Origin: Acidimicrobiia bacterium
GTDB taxonomy: Bacteria > Actinomycetota > Acidimicrobiia > UBA2766
Assembly (NCBI GenBank): GCA_020850945.1
Contig: JADZDR010000035.1
Coordinates: forward strand, 1 to 64,000
Length of the DNA stretch: 64,000 nt
Reading direction: 5' to 3'
Shown here: in pieces, positions 33,392 to 43,069 of the stretch
Layout: every line of letters starts with the position of its first letter
Numbering within the stretch: position 1 is the first letter of the stretch
Notes under the pieces: model-generated
Database searches by the model: none
Told to the model about the DNA's origin: nothing
Seen by the model: the letters and a program-made list of their open reading frames with translations, nothing else
Made by a program: the position numbers and the translations under genes

Positions 33392-33433
33392 GCCAGCCTG
33401 CAGCGGCCCCAGTTCGGCTTGCCGGCGTCGACG

Positions 33434-34108
33434 TCAGTGCCCCCTGGCGGCTCGGGTCTCGTCGGTGACGGCTCGCTCCAGGGCTGCAGCAAAGGTCGCA
33501 GGGGACTGCGCGCCCGAGACTCCGTAGGCATCGTCGATGACGTGGAAGGGCACGCCCCTGATACCGAGCGCCGCGGCCCGTTCCAGGTCGGCGTGGACGG
33601 CGGCTTCGTATGCGCCGCTTCGGAGAGCCCCCAACGCGTCGTCTCGGTCCAGGCCGGCCTCTGCGGCGAGCTCGGCGAGGTCCTCGACGCGGCCGACGTG
33701 GCGGCCCTCGCCGAAGTGGGCGCGGAAGAGGCGCTCGTTCGTCTCTGCCTGCCTGCCGCGGGACTTCGCGAAGTGGAGCAGCTCGTGCGCCTTCGCCGTG
33801 TTGGCGGGCCGCACGGTGGCGAAGTCGAACTCGAGGCCCTCGGTGCGGGCGATGCCGGTGACGGAGTCCAGCATCTCCTGAACCTGGGCTCGCGGCACTC
33901 CCTTGCGAGCGACGAGGAAGTCGGCCTCGCTCCCGGCGAAGTCGACGTCCATGTCGGGTGTCAGAAGGAAGCTGTGATAGGTGATGGCGACCTCGGTGCC
34001 GGGGTGGGTCTCGCGGAACCGGGCGATGCCGTCGCGGAGTCGCCGGGTGCCGATGTAGCACCACGGGCAGGCGATGTCGGACCAGATGCCGAGCTCGAGG
34101 ATCTGCAT
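33434..34108 (-). CDS. DsbA-family oxidoreductase (FrnE-like)
   Basis: A 224-aa thioredoxin-fold protein. The redox motif CPWC lies at residues 14-17 (WSDIACPWCYIGTRRL), and the cis-Pro loop is RGVPFHVIDD (about 180). No signal peptide is present, so it acts in the cytoplasm, as do FrnE and related 2-hydroxychromene-2-carboxylate-isomerase-like proteins. In Deinococcus FrnE is linked to oxidative and cadmium stress; a role in disulfide chemistry here is inference. No clear promoter is visible directly upstream. Confidence 0.88.
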   Translation of the reverse strand: MQILELGIWSDIACPWCYIGTRRLRDGIARFRETHPGTEVAITYHSFLLTPDMDVDFAGSEADFLVARKGVPRAQVQEMLDSVTGIARTEGLEFDFATVRPANTAKAHELLHFAKSRGRQAETNERLFRAHFGEGRHVGRVEDLAELAAEAGLDRDDALGALRSGAYEAAVHADLERAAALGIRGVPFHVIDDAYGVSGAQSPATFAAALERAVTDETRAARGH

Positions 34109-34171
34109 GCGGGAACTCCGGGTCGCGGTGGAGTCGGTCGTCGCGTGGACCCCAGATGGCGATCAACGCCT

Positions 34172-34339
34172 TCACCTGAAGAACCTCACGTCGCCGACTC
34201 GAGTGCAGTATGGCGGCGGGTGGTGGCCAACGCGGCCAGCTCCGGTGGCGGCGTCCGTGGCGGCCTGCGCCCGGTCGGGGACACGGATGTGGACGTGGTC
34301 GAGCCGTCCGGCCCGGAACGGCGACCCCTTCGCGAGCAT
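34172..34339 (-). pseudogene. N-terminal fragment of a VOC/glyoxalase-type gene
   Basis: A 55-residue frame opening MLAKGSPFRAGRLDHVHIRV and PDRAQAATDAATG. The LDHVHIRVPDR start is the typical first strand of vicinal-oxygen-chelate proteins, in which His is a metal ligand, but the remaining domain is absent and the frame stops after VGDVRFFR. TACGCT ends 6 nt before the ATG at 34339. A decayed gene is the likeliest reading. Confidence 0.35.
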
Positions 34340-34363
34340 GCGGCCAGCGTACCGCCCGCGACC

Positions 34364-36898
34364 TCATCCCGCGGCGCCGGCGCTCTTGGACGCGAGGTCG
34401 AGGAACGAGTTCGAGCGGATCCCGTCGGCGGTGCGACGATCGATGACCCTGTATGTCAGGAGCTTCATCGCGTCTATGGCGAACATCCAGACGAGGGTGT
34501 AGACCCAGACGATACCTATCCAAGCCCACGGGAGAGCGTGGAAACCGAGCAGTCCCGTCTTCACGATCGTGGTCGCAACCAGTTGGGTGCCGATCACCGC
34601 GCCGAGAAGGATCCGGGACGGATAGGGCCGCGACCACAGGGGCCCGTGCCGTCTCGCCACGAAGATCGTGAGGTGTCCGGCGATCGACAGCTTCAAGTAG
34701 ATGATCGACTGGATTTCCCCGTCGCCCAGATGCAACCCGAGTTTGGTGAAGGCGAGAAGGAGGAAGGATTCGACGACGCCGGTCAGGCCGAGGACAGTCG
34801 CGATCGTGAGGACGCGGCGCAGATTCCAACCCTTTGGTGTGATGCTTGTCTCGGCGTTGTCGTAGGCGATGGAGATGATCGCGCCGTCGTTGAGAAGGGC
34901 GAGGAGCACGATCATGAGCGCCGTGACCGGGAAGTAGTCGAACACCATGATGGCGAGCACGACGAAGAAGAGAACCCGGATCGTCTCGGCGATCCGGTAA
35001 ATCGAGTAGCTCGTCATCCGTTCGAATATTTGGCGGCTCTGCCTGATCGCGGTGACGATCACCGACAGGCCTGGGCTGAGGAGAACGATGTCGGCCGCCG
35101 CCCGCGCCGCGTCCGTCGCACCCGAGACGGCTATGCCCGCGTCGGCCTGCTTGAGGGCTGGCGCGTCGTTGACCCCGTCGCCGGTCATGCCTACGAGATG
35201 CCCCGCTTGTTGAAGCAGTTCGACGATCTTGTGTTTGTGCTCGGGGAACACCTGCGCGAAACCGTCCGCTGCTTCGACCATTGACTTCAGGCCGGTCTCG
35301 TCGGCGTCCGCATCACTGAGGACGGAGGCGTCCACGATGTCTGGTCCCAGCCCGACCTCATCCGAAACCTCTCTGGCGATCGCGAGGGCGTCGCCCGTGA
35401 CCATCTTCACCTTCACGTTGAGCTTCTGCGCCTCGGCGATCGTCGCCGCGCAGTCTTCCCGCGGGGGATCCGACAGGGGGAGGACACCGCACACGTGCCA
35501 GGCCCCGTCCGCTCCGGTCTTGCGCGCCACACCGAGGGAGCGGAACCCCTTCGATGCGAACTCGGCGACGGCCCCTTCGTACTCCCTGGTTCCGTCGCCC
35601 CCGCTGCCCAGTCCGAGGATCACCTGCGGGGCGCCTTTGGAAACCTGCACCGTGTCACCCGCGGGTGAGGTCACGGTCGCCTCCGTCCGCTTGGAAACCG
35701 GGTCGAAGGGCACGAAGTCGTCCACGGTCCAGCCGTCCGTGCTCAGACCGCCGGCAGCGAAGGCGTCGAGGACGGCGACATCGATCGGATCCCCGTTGTC
35801 CGCGTTCGACGCGAGCGCAGCATCGAGAAGCAGGGATCTCGAGGTGTCGTCGCCGCCGGGCATCACGAAGGGATCACGCACATGCAGCTCGTTGCGCGTC
35901 AGCGTTCCCGTCTTGTCCGAGCAGAGTACATCGATCCCGCCGATCTCCTCGATCGCGGGCAGATGGCTCACGACCGCGTGCTCCCCGGCGAGACGTGACG
36001 CCCCGATCGCCATTGTCACAGACAGGACAGTCGGCAGTGCCACGGGAACGGCCGCGACTGTTACCACGAGGGCGAACTGCAGCATCTGGACGAAGTCGTT
36101 GCCGCGCAGGACACCGACAACGAACATGGCTACCACGAGGACCACGGCGATCATGATCAGGAAGCGGCCGACTCGGATGACTGCCTGTTGGAAGTGGCTT
36201 ACGTTCCCTGCCGTCTCCACGAGCTCGGCGGTCCGGCCGAAGTACGTCTGGGTTCCCGTACGCGTGACGACGGCGTGAGCTTCCCCCTTGACGGCAACCG
36301 ACCCCGAATAGAGGCTGTCGCCTGACGAGCGCGTCACGGGGAGGGACTCACCTGTCAGGGTGGACTGGTCGATCAGCAGGTCCGAACCCGAGAGAATCCG
36401 CGTATCGGCCGGCACCACGTCTCCGAGCCTGACGAGGACCACGTCACCCGGCACGAGCTCGCAGGCGGGGACGTCCCCCCAGCTGCCGTCTCTCTTGACG
36501 TGTGCGGTCGCAGCGAGCTTCTCCTTCAGGGCAGCGATCGCATTCCCGGCCTGGTGCTCCTCCCAGAATCCGATCAGCCCGTTCGCGACGAGGAGGAGGC
36601 CGATGATCGCCGCGTCTGACCAGTCCCTGACAACGAGAGACAGGATCAGGGCTACCTCGATCATCCATGGGATCGGTCCCCAGAAGTAGACGAGGAGCTG
36701 GAGCAGGGGGTTGTGCCGCTTCTCCGGGATCTCGTTCGGGCCGAAGACAGAAAGGCGTCGCTCCGCTTCTTGCCCGGAGAGCCCCTCGGCACTGGTCGTG
36801 AGGGTGCCGAGAAGCTGGGTCACGTCCAGATCGTCGATGTCTGCGCCGGTTACGTCGGGGGATGGCCCGCCTGTGTCGAGATGCGGTTGGGTTTCCAC
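34364..36898 (-). CDS. P-type H+-transporting ATPase (P3A type)
   Basis: An 844-aa P-type ATPase resembling plasma-membrane proton pumps. LTGES in the actuator domain, the phosphorylation site SDKTGTLT (about residue 325), KGAPQVIL in the nucleotide-binding domain, MVTGDAL, and the hinge MTGDGVNDAPALK (about 590) are all intact. About ten membrane helices are visible, four before and six after the catalytic core. P3A pumps export H+ at the cost of ATP. GTG 36898 has TAGCCT 6 nt upstream, a leaderless start. It is divergent from the DM13 gene. Confidence 0.92.
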   Translation of the reverse strand: METQPHLDTGGPSPDVTGADIDDLDVTQLLGTLTTSAEGLSGQEAERRLSVFGPNEIPEKRHNPLLQLLVYFWGPIPWMIEVALILSLVVRDWSDAAIIGLLLVANGLIGFWEEHQAGNAIAALKEKLAATAHVKRDGSWGDVPACELVPGDVVLVRLGDVVPADTRILSGSDLLIDQSTLTGESLPVTRSSGDSLYSGSVAVKGEAHAVVTRTGTQTYFGRTAELVETAGNVSHFQQAVIRVGRFLIMIAVVLVVAMFVVGVLRGNDFVQMLQFALVVTVAAVPVALPTVLSVTMAIGASRLAGEHAVVSHLPAIEEIGGIDVLCSDKTGTLTRNELHVRDPFVMPGGDDTSRSLLLDAALASNADNGDPIDVAVLDAFAAGGLSTDGWTVDDFVPFDPVSKRTEATVTSPAGDTVQVSKGAPQVILGLGSGGDGTREYEGAVAEFASKGFRSLGVARKTGADGAWHVCGVLPLSDPPREDCAATIAEAQKLNVKVKMVTGDALAIAREVSDEVGLGPDIVDASVLSDADADETGLKSMVEAADGFAQVFPEHKHKIVELLQQAGHLVGMTGDGVNDAPALKQADAGIAVSGATDAARAAADIVLLSPGLSVIVTAIRQSRQIFERMTSYSIYRIAETIRVLFFVVLAIMVFDYFPVTALMIVLLALLNDGAIISIAYDNAETSITPKGWNLRRVLTIATVLGLTGVVESFLLLAFTKLGLHLGDGEIQSIIYLKLSIAGHLTIFVARRHGPLWSRPYPSRILLGAVIGTQLVATTIVKTGLLGFHALPWAWIGIVWVYTLVWMFAIDAMKLLTYRVIDRRTADGIRSNSFLDLASKSAGAAG

Positions 36899-36904
36899 GT
36901 CGTG

Positions 36905-36910
36905 AGGCTA
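36905..36910 (-). promoter_or_regulatory. -10 element of a leaderless promoter
   Basis: TAGCCT on the minus strand, 6 nt before GTG 36898. Confidence 0.5.
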
Positions 36911-37009
36911 GAGCCCCGTGGGAATCCCCCAGACACAAGCGGGTCCAGCCCTAGCGACAACGGGTGTGTACGCCCCCGCGGGCTGTCCGTGCTCGGCCGG
37001 GAGACGAAG

Positions 37010-37031
37010 CGCCCGCCGGCGCCGGCGGGCG
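37010..37031. repeat. 22-bp perfect palindrome
   Basis: CGCCCGCCGGC followed directly by its reverse complement, between the divergent ATPase and DM13 genes. It is pure G/C and could be an operator or only a G/C-rich hairpin. Confidence 0.5.
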
Positions 37032-37114
37032 ATTCGGGGCGCCCAGCCCGCTCTCAGTGTCATCTCAGACACGAACCCGAGCCTCGCGCCGGGAGTCGAT
37101 CAGGGGGTAGCCAC

Positions 37115-37684
37115 ATGAAGCGCTTGTTCGGATGGATCCGAAGTCACAAGGTGATCTCGACGGGAGCCCTCGCGGTGACCGTGATGGTCCTCGTCGGTGG
37201 TCTGATCTGGTTCCAGCCGCAGAAGCTGTTCGTCGACAGGCGGGTCGAGGAGACCCTGCCTCAGGCCGGCGAGCCGGGTGCCGGGGAGGAGGAGGCAGAC
37301 GGGCCCGCGGCGATTCCCACGACGACCGTCCCACCGCAACCCGTCGTCGTCTCCAGCGGCGACTTCGTCGAGCTCGACCACGCCGGCACGGGTCGTGCCG
37401 ACCTGATCCGTTTGCCCGACGGCCTGTACGTCGTGAGGTTCGAGGACCTCGACGTCTCGAACGGACCGGATCTGCGTGTCATCCTCTCGACGTCCGAGCT
37501 CGTGTCCGACGGAGGCGCCTACGACGAGGACTTCGTGGACCTCGGCGCACTGAAGGGCAACGTCGGCAGCCAGAACTACGAGATCCCGCCCGATGTCGAC
37601 GTGTCCCGGTATCACTCCGTCGTGATCTGGTGCCGCCGGTTCAACTCGTCGTTCAACGCGGCGCCGATCGGGCCGGTCACCTGA
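37115..37684 (+). CDS. membrane-anchored DM13-domain protein
   Basis: A 189-aa protein. An N-terminal membrane anchor at about residues 13-36 (VISTGALAVTVMVLVGGLIW) is followed by an acidic and proline/threonine-rich linker (residues 48-75), then a DM13 domain: FVELDHAGTGRADLIRLPDG, FEDLDVSNGPDLRVILS and VVIWCRRFNSSFNAAPI. The single conserved Cys of DM13, thought to be redox-active, is in IWCRRF. The domain faces outside. ATG 37115 is supported by GGGGGTAG 8 nt upstream. Confidence 0.85.
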   Translation: MKRLFGWIRSHKVISTGALAVTVMVLVGGLIWFQPQKLFVDRRVEETLPQAGEPGAGEEEADGPAAIPTTTVPPQPVVVSSGDFVELDHAGTGRADLIRLPDGLYVVRFEDLDVSNGPDLRVILSTSELVSDGGAYDEDFVDLGALKGNVGSQNYEIPPDVDVSRYHSVVIWCRRFNSSFNAAPIGPVT

Positions 37685-37700
37685 TTCATCATCCGAGGGG

Positions 37701-38519
37701 TCAGCGGGTCGTGACGCCCACCTGCACGTCCTGGGAGAGGATGCCGACACTGGCACCGGCGCACTTGGACATCAGGTCCATGATCAACGGGTTCACGAAC
37801 TTGCCGACGAAGTCGCCCACGATATCGCCACCGAGGATGGCGAGGGGCGCGTTGCCGTTCACCGAACCCGGTGAGCCCGAGACGACCCTCCAGCTCTGCA
37901 TCGAGAATGTGGGCCAGTTGAGGCTGCCGCTCCCCGAGAGCTTGGGGCAGCCGAGCAGGGTGGCGAGGCCACCGCTGCTGTTCAGCCCCGTGTAGATGGT
38001 CGCGCCGACTTTGGTCGACATCGCCGGGCACTGGAACGAGACCGTGTTCGGGGCCGCGGTAGTGCGCACGCCCAGCATGATGGGGAGGCACCCACCGGCC
38101 GAGCCACTGAAGCTGACCTTGATGTCGCGGGGCCCGGGCAGGGGGAGGCAGACGATGAGGCAGCCACCGACACGTGTCAGGGTGACCCGCATGTTCTGGG
38201 CACCGCCTGCGAGCACGAAACCGAAGCCGGGCACGATCTCCTTGGCGTGCAGAATGCAGTTGAACTGGTCACCGGAGAGGGTGAAGGAACCGTTCTGGAT
38301 CATGAGGGCGGCGACGAGCAGGGGTGCGTCGAGCGTGCCGACGTGCAGGTTGGTCCCGCACCCGAGGGCGCTGGTCGTGGTGTTCGTGGCCGCTGCGGCC
38401 GGCTCCGGCGCGTACGCCACCGTCAACATCGACGCGAACACGAGCGTGGCTGCCACGGCCCCGAGACGCCTCCGAACCCGTGACCCAGGCGTCGTGGTCC
38501 TACCCGTCCTGAACCGCAT
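37701..38519 (-). CDS. secreted protein, unknown
   Basis: A 272-aa exported protein. The signal peptide has a twin-basic start (RVRRRLGAVAATLVFASMLTV) and an AAAATNTT cleavage region at about residues 42-46. The mature part contains seven or more Cys (LGCGTN, NCILHA, GGCLIVCLPL, GGCLPIM, QCPAMS, GCPKLS, KCAG) and many Gly, Ser and hydrophobic stretches. Similar secreted beta-rich proteins of unknown role occur in Actinomycetota. It converges with the DM13 gene. I cannot assign a function. Confidence 0.75.
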   Translation of the reverse strand: MRFRTGRTTTPGSRVRRRLGAVAATLVFASMLTVAYAPEPAAAATNTTTSALGCGTNLHVGTLDAPLLVAALMIQNGSFTLSGDQFNCILHAKEIVPGFGFVLAGGAQNMRVTLTRVGGCLIVCLPLPGPRDIKVSFSGSAGGCLPIMLGVRTTAAPNTVSFQCPAMSTKVGATIYTGLNSSGGLATLLGCPKLSGSGSLNWPTFSMQSWRVVSGSPGSVNGNAPLAILGGDIVGDFVGKFVNPLIMDLMSKCAGASVGILSQDVQVGVTTR

Positions 38520-38651
38520 ACCCCAACCTCCTCAGCGAGTTCTCAGGTGCTGGACTTCGACGGAGATTGTCCACTTCCTCCTGTTCCCGCGCGTGCGGAC
38601 AACTGCGTGTTGTCGGGTCTCACGCGCGGTTGGCCGTGGCCCAACCGCGGA

Positions 38652-39296
38652 TCAGGCGTTGGCCCGTGCCAGGGGGTTCGGGGTCGGGTCGGCCACCTTG
38701 GTCAGGGTGTGACGGTCCGTGTGCAAGAACGGCTCGTCGCGGTCGGGCATGACGAGCGTGGTCGTCTCGTCGTACGACCAGGTTCCGTCGGCGTGGAGCT
38801 CCACGTTCACTTCCACGTCCGTGGTCTTGAAAGCCAGGTCCAGGAACGGATTCGAGCAGATCCCGTAGACGGTCGATCCGAGATGCGCGGCGAGCGTGAA
38901 CTTCTCGGCGTCAGGCTCCGCCGGGCCGCTCAGAAGCGCGACCTGCCCACGCGGGATCGCGATCGTCTGGATCACCGTGTTCGCGGCGGGCTCCCACAGC
39001 CAGTAACCGACCTGGTCGTGGAAGGTCTCGACCTCACCCGGCTTGGTTATGTGGATGTGGTAGCGGAGCCCGTAGAACCACTGCGGTCCGTTCGTCTGCG
39101 GATCGGTAGGTTGCAGCTCGTACCGCTCCACGTACGTGTCGGTCTCGCTGCCCGCGGCGACGGGGTGCACGTCGACTCCCGTCGTGCCCTCCCAGATCCC
39201 TGCCATCGCCGTGAGCGGTCCGAGGTTCGCCAACGTGTTCGGGTCGAGGTCCGGTTCGGTGAAGATGTCGTCAGGTAGTTCTGTCACGGCGGCCAT
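38652..39296 (-). CDS. FABP-like beta-barrel protein (nitrobindin-related)
   Basis: A 214-aa cytosolic protein of the heme-binding-like (DUF1794/FABP-related) barrel family. LTAMAGIWEGTTGVDVHP at about residues 28-45 is the characteristic first strand with the G-x-W-x-G motif, followed by strands such as WFYGLRYHIHITKPGEVETF and HDQVGYWLWEPA. Nitrobindins bind heme and scavenge NO or peroxynitrite, but a proximal His cannot be fixed by eye in this sequence. It lies one base after the ilvD stop, so it is cotranscribed with it. Confidence 0.75.
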   Translation of the reverse strand: MAAVTELPDDIFTEPDLDPNTLANLGPLTAMAGIWEGTTGVDVHPVAAGSETDTYVERYELQPTDPQTNGPQWFYGLRYHIHITKPGEVETFHDQVGYWLWEPAANTVIQTIAIPRGQVALLSGPAEPDAEKFTLAAHLGSTVYGICSNPFLDLAFKTTDVEVNVELHADGTWSYDETTTLVMPDRDEPFLHTDRHTLTKVADPTPNPLARANA

Positions 39297-39297
39297 C

Positions 39298-41139
39298 CTA
39301 GGGGATGCGGCGCACACCACCCCGGTCCGCGCTCGTCGCGAACGCCGCGTACGCGGCGAGGGCGCGGGTGACAACACGACTGCGTTCACCCATGGGCTTC
39401 CACCCCGCCGGATCTGCATCCATGCGGGCACGCCGCGCGGCGAGCTCGTCGTCGGATACCTCCACGCGCAGGGCCCGGGCGGCGATGTCGATCGTCACCA
39501 GGTCGCCCTCCTCGAGGAGGGCGAGCGTCCCGCCCGCTGCCGCCTCAGGTGAGATGTGGCCGACGGCGAGCCCGCTCGACGCCCCCGAGTACCGTCCGTC
39601 CGTGATGATCGCCGCTGTCTCGGCGAGACCCAGCCCCTTCATGAGGAGGGTCGGCATGAGCATCTCCTGCATCCCCGGTCCCCCCTTCGGGCCCTCGTAG
39701 CGGATGACGAGGACGTCGCCTGCCCCTACCCCGCCCCCGAGGAGTGCCTCGGCGACCTGGTCCTGTTGGTCGAAGATCCGGGCCGGGCCCTGGAAGCGAT
39801 GCATGTGGTCGGGGACCGACCCCGTCTTCACGATGCAGCCGTCCGCGGCGAGGTTCCCGTATAGGACGGCGAGTCCGCCGTCTGGGCTGTGTGCATGCTC
39901 GACATCACGCAGACACCCGGCCGTGCGGTCGAGATCGACTCCCGTGCGCGTCTCGTGCGAGAGAGCCGGTGTTCCCGTGCGGCCGCTCGCGTCGGCGGCG
40001 TAGAAGCTGTGCACGGCCGGATCATCGCTGCGGCGTACGTCCCAGGCGGCAAGGACGTCCCCGAGTGTGCCGTCGGGTTCGACGAGCGTGCCGACCGTGG
40101 TGTCGATCAGTCCGGCCCGCTCGAGCTCGCCGAGGATTCCGATCACGCCGCCTGCCTTGTGGACGTCCTCCACGTAGTAGTCCGGCGTCGCCGGCGATAC
40201 CGTGCAGAGAAACGGCACGCGGCGTGAGAGGACGTCGATGTCGTCCAGTGTGAAGTCCACTCCGGCTTCGTCGGCGAGGGCGAGGAGATGGAGGATGGTG
40301 TTGGTCGAGCCTCCCATCGCGATATCCATCGCCATGGCGTTCGTGAACGCCGCCCGTGTGGCCACCGCTCGAGGTAGGACCGTGCCATCGTCGTCCTCGT
40401 AATGGCGCCGGGCGAGGTCCACTATGCGCCGCGCGGACTCGTCGAAAAGCCTGCCTCTGTCCATGTGCGTCGCAAGGAGCGTGCCGTTGCCGGGCAGGGC
40501 GAGGCCGAGCGCCTCGGCGAGGCAGTTCATCGAGTTCGCCGTGAACATCCCCGAGCAGCTCCCGCACGTCGGGCAGGAGTGTTCCTCCACCTCCTGCGCC
40601 ATGCCGCCGCCGAGGAAGGTCGGATCGAGGAACGCGAGGGCCGAATCGGAAGCCGCGAGGCGGTGCTCGACGCCCTCGACCTCGACCCGCCCCGCCTCCA
40701 TCGCCCCACCCGAGACGTAGACGGTCGGGATGTTCAGGCGCAATCCCGCCATGAGCATGCCCGGCGTGATCTTGTCGCAGTTCGAGATGCACACCATGGC
40801 GTCCACGCAGTGCGCGTTCACCATGTACTCGATCGAGTCGGCGATGAGATCGCGGCTCGGCAGCGAGTACAGCATGCCGTCGTGGCCCATCGCGATCCCG
40901 TCGTCGACGGCGATCGTGTTGAACTCGCGTGCGATGCCACCTGCCGCCCAGACTCCCTCGCAGACGCGTCTGCCGACGTCCGCGAGGTGCACGTGCCCGG
41001 GTACGAACTCGGTGAAGGAGTTCACGACGGCGATGAGCGGCTTGCCGAAGTCGTCGCCGTGCACGCCCGTCGCCCGCCAGAGGGCGCGGGCACCGACTGC
41101 GAAAGGGCTCGTCGTGACGCGCTCGGATCGGTAGGGCAC
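39298..41139 (-). CDS. ilvD: dihydroxy-acid dehydratase
   Basis: A 613-aa IlvD/Edd enzyme, the third step of valine and isoleucine (and pantothenate) synthesis. The Fe-S-binding Cys residues are in [12 protein letters not shown] (about 122) and [18 protein letters not shown] (about 195), and MAMGGSTN-type sequence ([12 protein letters not shown]) follows. The C-terminal half holds [16 protein letters not shown] and [14 protein letters not shown] 41139 is chosen over ATG 41190 because AGGAG lies 6 nt upstream. It is the first gene of a two-gene unit with the FABP-like protein. Confidence 0.95.
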   Translation of the reverse strand: MPYRSERVTTSPFAVGARALWRATGVHGDDFGKPLIAVVNSFTEFVPGHVHLADVGRRVCEGVWAAGGIAREFNTIAVDDGIAMGHDGMLYSLPSRDLIADSIEYMVNAHCVDAMVCISNCDKITPGMLMAGLRLNIPTVYVSGGAMEAGRVEVEGVEHRLAASDSALAFLDPTFLGGGMAQEVEEHSCPTCGSCSGMFTANSMNCLAEALGLALPGNGTLLATHMDRGRLFDESARRIVDLARRHYEDDDGTVLPRAVATRAAFTNAMAMDIAMGGSTNTILHLLALADEAGVDFTLDDIDVLSRRVPFLCTVSPATPDYYVEDVHKAGGVIGILGELERAGLIDTTVGTLVEPDGTLGDVLAAWDVRRSDDPAVHSFYAADASGRTGTPALSHETRTGVDLDRTAGCLRDVEHAHSPDGGLAVLYGNLAADGCIVKTGSVPDHMHRFQGPARIFDQQDQVAEALLGGGVGAGDVLVIRYEGPKGGPGMQEMLMPTLLMKGLGLAETAAIITDGRYSGASSGLAVGHISPEAAAGGTLALLEEGDLVTIDIAARALRVEVSDDELAARRARMDADPAGWKPMGERSRVVTRALAAYAAFATSADRGGVRRIP

Positions 41140-41210
41140 GTCGGTCTCCTGGTGGTCGAGGGCGCTCCCGCCGAACGGGTGACGCCTCATGCTAGAGAAG
41201 ACGTCCACGA

Positions 41211-41861
41211 TCAGATCCAGCCGAGGACCACCCCGAACACGACCACGAGGACGACATCGACCGTGGCGAGGCCTCCGACCCGCTTCCATCGCACCTGCTG
41301 TGTCGGCGCGTCGTACACCCACGCCGCGAAGAGGAAGAACCAGAGGTAGCCGAACACGACTATGACCGGGAAGGACGCCACGTTCCACCACCAGTACTCC
41401 CAGTGGAAGGTGCCCGTTGCCGAGAGGAAGATCTCGACTGCGACGCTGAGGAGGGAGAGGCCGAGCGCAACGGTGAGACGGTTGGGGAGACCGAGGAGGC
41501 GGGCGTGCCGGTCGGCCGGCAGGAGCTTGACGTAGACGAGGCCTGCGAGCGCGAACATGAACGAGATCTCGACGTTGAGGCCGACGAGAAGCTGGTAGGC
41601 CGTTGGCCCGGTCGTCGCCCACAGCGGGGCGCGGTCGGTCACGTGGAGCACGAGCGAGTTCAAGATCTCGTTGAACCAGTCCGCCACCCACACGGCGAGC
41701 CCGGCCGCCACGATGTCCATGCGGCCCCGCTCGACCTCGTGCGCGTACGCGAGGAACACGAGAGCGAGGAGCGCAACCGCGTACCACTTGAACTGGGACG
41801 CGTCACGCACGAGGCGCACTGCCTCCACCGTTGCCGGAGTGGGCGTCGCGAGTAACCACAT
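41211..41861 (-). CDS. integral membrane protein, unknown
   Basis: A 216-aa protein with six predicted membrane segments (for example [46 protein letters not shown] and [18 protein letters not shown]). Conserved-looking charged residues sit at segment ends ([15 protein letters not shown]). No family known to me. The minus-strand TAGCCT ends 6 nt before ATG 41861, giving another leaderless start. It is 71 bp upstream of the ilvD start on the same strand. Confidence 0.7.
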   Translation of the reverse strand: MWLLATPTPATVEAVRLVRDASQFKWYAVALLALVFLAYAHEVERGRMDIVAAGLAVWVADWFNEILNSLVLHVTDRAPLWATTGPTAYQLLVGLNVEISFMFALAGLVYVKLLPADRHARLLGLPNRLTVALGLSLLSVAVEIFLSATGTFHWEYWWWNVASFPVIVVFGYLWFFLFAAWVYDAPTQQVRWKRVGGLATVDVVLVVVFGVVLGWI

Positions 41862-41867
41862 GCGGGG

Positions 41868-41873
41868 AGGCTA
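41868..41873 (-). promoter_or_regulatory. -10 element of a leaderless promoter
   Basis: TAGCCT on the minus strand, 6 nt before ATG 41861. Confidence 0.5.
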
Positions 41874-41933
41874 CGCCGGGAGGATCGACCGGCATCGTCA
41901 TCCACCGCCCTCTCGCCGTGGGCATGGGAGCGG

Positions 41934-42968
41934 TCAGACAGCAGTCGCTTCGACGATCGACATCGGACTCGGAGTCGGGGTCGTGCCCTCCATCCGATAG
42001 CCGGCCCGGGCGAGCAAGTCCCCGTACTCGGCGGCGGTTCGCTCGCGGCCGCCGTGATTGAGGACCAGCATGTTGATGTCCATGATGAAGCCGGGATGGG
42101 GCGAGCACTCCCCGGGCAGCACCATCTCGAGGATCAGGAGAGACGTTCCGGGTCCGGCGGCTTCGCGGCAGCGGCACAGGATACGCACGCAGTCGTCGTC
42201 GTCCCAGTCGTGCAGCACCGTCCTGAGCATGAGCAGATCACCGCCGCTCGGCACGGACTCGAAGAAGTCACCACCGACGACCGCACAGCGATCCTGCACG
42301 CACGCGCCTTCGAGAGGACTTGTGTCGGCGACCACCTCCGGTGTGTCGAAGAGGATTCCCTTGGCCTGCGGCGCACGCGCCAACACCGCAGCGAGCAGAG
42401 CGCCCTGGCCGCCACCGACGTCGATGATCGTGTTCGCAGTGGAGAAGTCGTAGGAGGCAACGATCGCCTCGTTGGCGAGCTTGGACGTCTGTGTCATCCA
42501 TGCCGCGAACTTCTCGTTGGCGTCGGGGTTGTCCCGCAGGTAGTCGAAGAACGTCGTACCGTGCACGTGTTCGAACGGGACCTCGCCCGTCCGGACCCCC
42601 GCGGCGAGGCCTCCCCACGCCATGAAGTGGAAGGGTTCGTTCGCGAGAACGCCCAACGCCCGCACCGAGCCCGGCGTGTCGGAACGCAGCGCATCACCGA
42701 GAGGCGTGTTCTCGAAGCTGCCGTCCCCACGCTCTTGCAGCACGCCGAGGCTCGCTGCCGCCCGCATGATCCGCCGCACCCAAGGCTCGAAGGCCCCGAT
42801 CGCCTCGGCGACCTCCGCAGGGTTGCGGGCGTCGTTCCCGATCACGTCCGGGATCGCGAGTTGGGCGACAGCCCCGAGCGTGCGCGACGGCATCGCGGCC
42901 ATGATCATCTGCATGACCTGGATCTGAGGGGGTGGCCCCACTGCCATCGGCGATGTGTCAGCGATCAC
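41934..42968 (-). CDS. O-methyltransferase, COMT-type
   Basis: A 344-aa methyltransferase of the plant-COMT/TcmN class. An N-terminal dimerisation and winged-helix part (residues 1-105) contains VAQLAIPDVIGNDARNPAEV. The SAM site is IIDVGGGQGALLAAVLA (about 180), followed by GGDFFESVPSGGDLLML and LRTVLHDWDDDDC with the catalytic His. These enzymes methylate hydroxyl groups of aromatic or polyketide-like molecules. GTG 42968 is chosen because GGGAGG lies 6 nt upstream. It is 101 bp downstream of the GH4 gene. Confidence 0.87.
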   Translation of the reverse strand: MIADTSPMAVGPPPQIQVMQMIMAAMPSRTLGAVAQLAIPDVIGNDARNPAEVAEAIGAFEPWVRRIMRAAASLGVLQERGDGSFENTPLGDALRSDTPGSVRALGVLANEPFHFMAWGGLAAGVRTGEVPFEHVHGTTFFDYLRDNPDANEKFAAWMTQTSKLANEAIVASYDFSTANTIIDVGGGQGALLAAVLARAPQAKGILFDTPEVVADTSPLEGACVQDRCAVVGGDFFESVPSGGDLLMLRTVLHDWDDDDCVRILCRCREAAGPGTSLLILEMVLPGECSPHPGFIMDINMLVLNHGGRERTAAEYGDLLARAGYRMEGTTPTPSPMSIVEATAV

Positions 42969-43069
42969 TTCCGACCTCCCGGCTCGCTGGGATGGTACCG
43001 AACGCGAGCGTACCTTCTGCTCTGGACCGAGATCGCCCTTCGGCGATAGCGCCTGTGCCGATCCCCGGT

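Noticed and set aside
37010-37031. 22-bp G/C palindrome as a phage or recombinase site.
   Set aside because: Pure G/C short palindromes are expected at this base composition; kept only as a repeat.
39298-41210. Possible attenuator or T-box before ilvD.
   Set aside because: Only 71 bp separate it from the upstream gene and no leader peptide, T-box or strong hairpin is visible.
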